Positions 60,924 through 64,000 of a stretch of 64,000 bases of DNA are shown piece by piece. The notes under the pieces are model-generated. The model had not been told where the DNA came from and did not search any database. It worked only from the letters and a program-made list of their open reading frames with translations. Source of the DNA: Arachis hypogaea (taxonomy: Eukaryota > Streptophyta > Magnoliopsida > Fabales > Fabaceae); NCBI RefSeq assembly GCF_003086295.3, contig NC_092039.1:97546561-97610560 (forward strand), given 5' to 3'. Position 1 is the first letter of the stretch; every line of letters begins with the position of its first letter. A program made the position numbers and the translations under genes.

Positions 60924-61300
60924 ATGGCTAGTGATAAGAGATTTTTTGTTTTGGTGCACTATAGAGAGTCGATTAAGAAAAAAAATGCGTTCTAAAATTT
61001 AGTTTACGGATAAGGATCCGCTTAGCATTTTCATTAGAGTTTCGACGAGTTTCACCGAGTTTAAGGATAATATAATCCAAAAACTAGGTCTACAAAGCTT
61101 GAAACGGGTGGAGAAGTTATTTTACAGAATTCTGATCTTGATTTTGCGGGATGATGTGAAGTATGATTCGTTTGTCATAGGCAGTGATGAAGATTTGGAA
61201 GTGTTGTTCCATTGTCATCGGTAATTTTCGGAGGTAAGTACCCCCTGAGCTGTTGACAAAGCTTGTAGATGTGGTCTCTAAATGAGGAGGTTCTAATTGG
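60924..61300 (+). pseudogene. MuDR-type transposase N-terminus (PB1-like), broken
   Basis: Starts MASDKRFFVLVHYRESIKKK, the usual start of legume MULE transposases. After a frameshift near 60985 comes FTDKDPLSIFIRVSTSF, then NIIQKLGLQSLKRVEKLFYR, RDDVKYDSFVIGSDEDLEVL and FHCHR: a PB1-like domain. In-frame stops and the frameshift kill it. It ends near 61300 where the other gene begins on the opposite strand. The zinc-ribbon, DDE catalytic core and SWIM finger are absent, so the element cannot move itself. Confidence 0.8.
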
Positions 61301-61329
61301 AGGAGCTTTAAAGGTCCTACCAACTTAAT

Positions 61330-62529
61330 AGCATTCTTGATGGCTACACGGCATAGGCACCTGTATAACCAATACAGAGCGGTAAATTTTCAACTATAAC
61401 TGTCCATGTCCTCTAACCTCACCATGTATGAAAGCCACCTGATATGCATACGAGTACCGGACTTGTTGTCGAAGATCTGCGTTGATAGTAGCATCATAAT
61501 GTACACTCTAGTGTACCTCCGGACTGTTTCCTTGCCTACCCCCTCTGGAAGGTGACTGAAGGTCTGCTGCATCCAAGTGCACTTCACAATGAACTTGTCG
61601 ATGTAGTCAGGTGGCGGCATCACACCTAACAACTCCTGAAACCTCGCCCACACCGGCCGTCCTCCCTCGATGTATGTCTCAAAGTCTGTCAAACATCCAC
61701 TGACATAGTGACCGTCGATTGGGAGCCCTAGCTGATAGGCCACATTCTGTAACGTAACTGTGCACTCACCGAACGGCAGATGAAAAGTATGAGTCTTTGG
61801 ACACCATCTCTCACAAATTCAATGACTAACGGCTCATCCAACTTGAACCAGTGATCATTAAGCCTCATGAGATGGGCCAGCCGAGCTATCTGGACATATG
61901 GCATGATCCTATCATTTAACGGCATACCGTCTGCCTCCTCATACTCGAGATGCAGCAATGGACTGCATGACATCAAAAAAATACTCTTATAATCCCAAAA
62001 TTTTACAAAAAAATAACTTATTTAAAACGGATTTTTTTAATTGTCTTTTTACTTTAACCATATACTTCTATTAAATTCTTAGAATCCCTTATCTAACATC
62101 TATTTTTTATTAGTATACTTTAACACTCTACTATCTTTCTAGCTAATTATATTATCCCTCGTCGAGATTTACAGATTCTATTAATTATAATATTCACCTT
62201 CTAAACAGTTTAATATCAGTAAATGACTTCTAACACATTGTGACCACTAAATCAAACCTCTAACTACTACTACAAGTTTACACCTTTTAATCATGTTGAT
62301 AAATAAGATCTAATCGATTTAATCAAAACTAACACATAGGATTTTTCTTACATAAAATAAAACGTTTCATTGTACTAATATCAGCGTGCACACTACCAAC
62401 GATATGTGCGATTTCATCTAAGCGGTAAATCTGAGTCGGGTCGTCTTCCATTATGCTAGGCAGCATTGCTTTCTCTGGGTTTGGTGGGGTATGGGTTGGT
62501 AAAATGTAATTCGAATGAAGTAGATTCAA
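61330..62529 (-). pseudogene. Plant mobile domain (MAIN-like) gene, frameshifted
   Basis: Minus strand. Exon 1 (from ATG at 62529 to about 62340) encodes IYRLDEIAHIVGSVHADI. Exon 2 starts after a CATGCAG acceptor near 61977 with SPLLHLEYEEADGMPLNDRI and MPYVQIARLAHLMRLNDHWF, KLDEPLVIEFV. A single missing base near 61815 then shifts the frame, after which ERW…THTFHLPFGECTVTLQNVA and YQLGLPIDGHYVSGCLTDFE, GRPVWARFQELLGV, VRRYTRVYIMMLLSTQIFDN and RMHIRWLSYMVRLEDM continue. This is the plant mobile domain, found in transposons and in MAIN/MAIL nuclear proteins. The C-terminal part is cut at about 61310-61330. Relic only. Confidence 0.85.
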
Positions 62530-63010
62530 ATTATATAGAATCAGGCTCTATGTAAATCGAAATAGGTGAATTAGATTTAGTGTGAGTAGAGGGTCTTATA
62601 TAAATTGAATTAGATTGGTTAGATATATTATTGGGTAAATCGAAACCACCTATTTTGAACTACTATGGACACAAAACTATGGACTAATTCAAATCAGCCT
62701 AATTCAAATTAATATGGGTTTCAAAATCGTGTGCTAAATCTACTTAACCATTCGAACTATATATAGTTAAAGCTGTCCTAATAAATCTATTCTACCTAAT
62801 TCGATTTACATAGAAAAAATCTTTGGGTGATCCACTAATCATTTCTTGCTTTGGGTGATGTTAGTAATTTTTGCATGCAATTGGATGATCTAAGTATTTT
62901 ACCTTAAATATATATATTAAAAATAAATTAAACTATATATATTTATATAAAAATACATAATAATTAATTTAATAGTTAATTTTTGTGTATATATAATTTT
63001 TTTATAGTTT

Positions 63011-63027
63011 TTATCTCTCTATATCTA

Positions 63028-63081
<54 letters not shown>
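63011..63081. repeat. (CT)n(AT)n compound microsatellite
   Basis: About 14 CT units after ctatctat words, followed by about ten AT units. Confidence 0.9.
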
Positions 63082-63085
63082 AAAG

Positions 63086-63253
63086 GAAAAGTCTAAGGCC
63101 AGCAACTTTATTAAATTTTGGTCAGTATGTAATCATCAAAAGAAAAGTGAGTAATCCCACACCATTGAATAAAATCTCACACCATTAAAAACATCATTAA
63201 TAACTACTTGATAACAACAAATCACAAATATTACTGACCCCTAGCACTCCTCA
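63086..63253. mobile_element. MITE candidate, about 170 bp
   Basis: Left 'gtctaaggccagcaacttta' and right 'aatattactgacccctagca' are inverted relatives. The interior 'agtgagtaatcccacacca' and 'aaatctcacaccattaaaa' is a sequence I recognise as dispersed widely in peanut. No coding content. Confidence 0.55.
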
Positions 63254-64000
63254 TAATTTAAGTATTTAGGCTGAATTTACCTTTTACTCCTCTCACCTTA
63301 AATGTTTATTTAGTACACAATACTGTAAATTAATTAATAGAGATATGGATACTTGAAAAGATAGTATGATATCCTAAATAATATGAAATATAAGGTACTT
63401 GAAATGTTCAAAATTCTTAATATATTGAGGTAGATAGGACATATCTAGAATTCTCACCTTCAAGAATTCTTTGTGATGGTAGATAGGACATATCTAGAAA
63501 AGAAAAATAAATATCCAAGTTCAAACTTTGAATAAGATAACTATTTAAAGAACTTTGAATTGCAACACAAAATTATGCCTAAAAATAATAATGATATGGA
63601 AATAATGCATATAAAAAGCCTCGGTCACGCTTTTGGTATGAAACTCTACATCGCATTTATTTCTTGTCCCTGTTTGCATTTACGGTATAAATTTCAAATG
63701 AGCTCAATCATGACGCAAATCACCCATCATATTCTTCCACTTTTGACCATGTAACTCTCAAACTCGAATGCATATAGTACTAGATTTAATAGCTCTATTC
63801 CCTTTTTAGGTGCTCGGATTTGCCAATTCACCATGATCAAAAAAGGTGAAAATGGGAGCACCATATGGTCCATTATCTTTTTTTCTTATAAGGATTTAGT
63901 TAATTTATTAAGATGTTAAAATATTTATGCAATTGAGATTTTGATTGAGCGGTTATATATGGTGTTTCTTAATATGTTAGCACCTAAATTTGAATCTTGA

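Larger units (their letters stand above)
60468..62903. mobile_element. MULE carrying transposase relic and plant-mobile-domain relic
   Basis: About 2.44 kb. The left end GGGATAAAATATTTG…TTACTAATATTATCTAAAGC…GAATCACCCAAA and the right end, reverse-complemented, GGTAAAATACTTAGAT…TTACTAACATCACCCAAAGC…GGATCACCCAAA, are clear inverted relatives over about 90 bp. Both subterminal regions are filled with aattcgattta / taaatcgaatta words. Flanks near ataaaatat and ttaaatata are compatible with, but do not prove, a 9-bp duplication. Inside, a plus-strand transposase N-terminus and a minus-strand plant-mobile-domain gene converge at about 61310. Confidence 0.8.
62904..64000. other. AT-rich right edge, no gene seen
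   Basis: Contains a microsatellite, a MITE candidate and a 22-bp repeat 'ggtagataggacatatctag' (63431 and 63478). No coding frame is supported. Confidence 0.5.

Noticed and set aside
1..64000. CRISPR array, operon or bacterial defence system
   Set aside because: The tandem repeats lack spacer/repeat regularity, and all genes are plant-type with introns.

Overview
The window is plant nuclear DNA, almost certainly from peanut or a close wild relative (Arachis). The evidence is the repeats: arrays of the imperfect palindrome GGCGTTCAACGCC, GC-rich ACGCGTACGCGTGG stretches, Athila-type LTRs ending in TGATGAGCGG / CGTCCACCA, and aattcgattta-rich MULE termini. These families are recognised from memory, not by a search. 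Plant splice sites, AT-rich intergenic DNA and multi-exon genes fit. There are no bacterial genes, operons or CRISPR arrays.

Most of the window is nested transposons. Positions 849-17683 are a composite minus-strand Athila-type Ty3 element: LTR, PBS, a gag-protease frame with three nonsense codons, no RT/RNaseH/integrase, a 382-codon plant-transposon-protein ORF, and a second LTR. A younger non-autonomous relative (5233-11710) sits inside it, with a perfect GGCGT target duplication and nearly identical LTRs. Positions 17684-22140 hold a transposon-borne gene relic with repeated exon/intron modules, followed by a short copia/TRIM-like element with a 25-bp minisatellite (22277-23315). A 4.1-kb solo-LTR-like element (25400-29494, TSD TATTA) belongs to the same family as the fragment at 1-848 and the larger copy at 35456-43389 (TSD AGATC). 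That larger copy is itself split by a third LTR-like element at 37856-42331. A 1.2-kb hAT element lies at 30816-32010.

Genic signal is sparse. A broken F-box/LRR protein 15-like 5' fragment lies at 34192-34727. A cluster of captured fragments (50640-55560) joins pieces of an ABCC transporter (+), squalene epoxidase (-) and a REVOLUTA-like HD-ZIP III gene (-), with introns retained. The one gene that looks intact is on the minus strand at 56609-59752: a serine/proline-rich basic protein of the At2g40070/At3g09000 family, with five resolvable coding exons.

The right end holds a MULE (60468-62903) with matched termini. It carries a decayed transposase N-terminus (PB1-like) on + converging on a decayed plant-mobile-domain gene on -. 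A small MITE and microsatellites complete the window.

No new biochemical system is evident. The most unusual structures are the three-gene capture cluster, the MULE carrying a plant mobile domain gene, a tRNA-Cys fragment spliced into a retroelement ORF, and the palindrome array that received a nested insertion.
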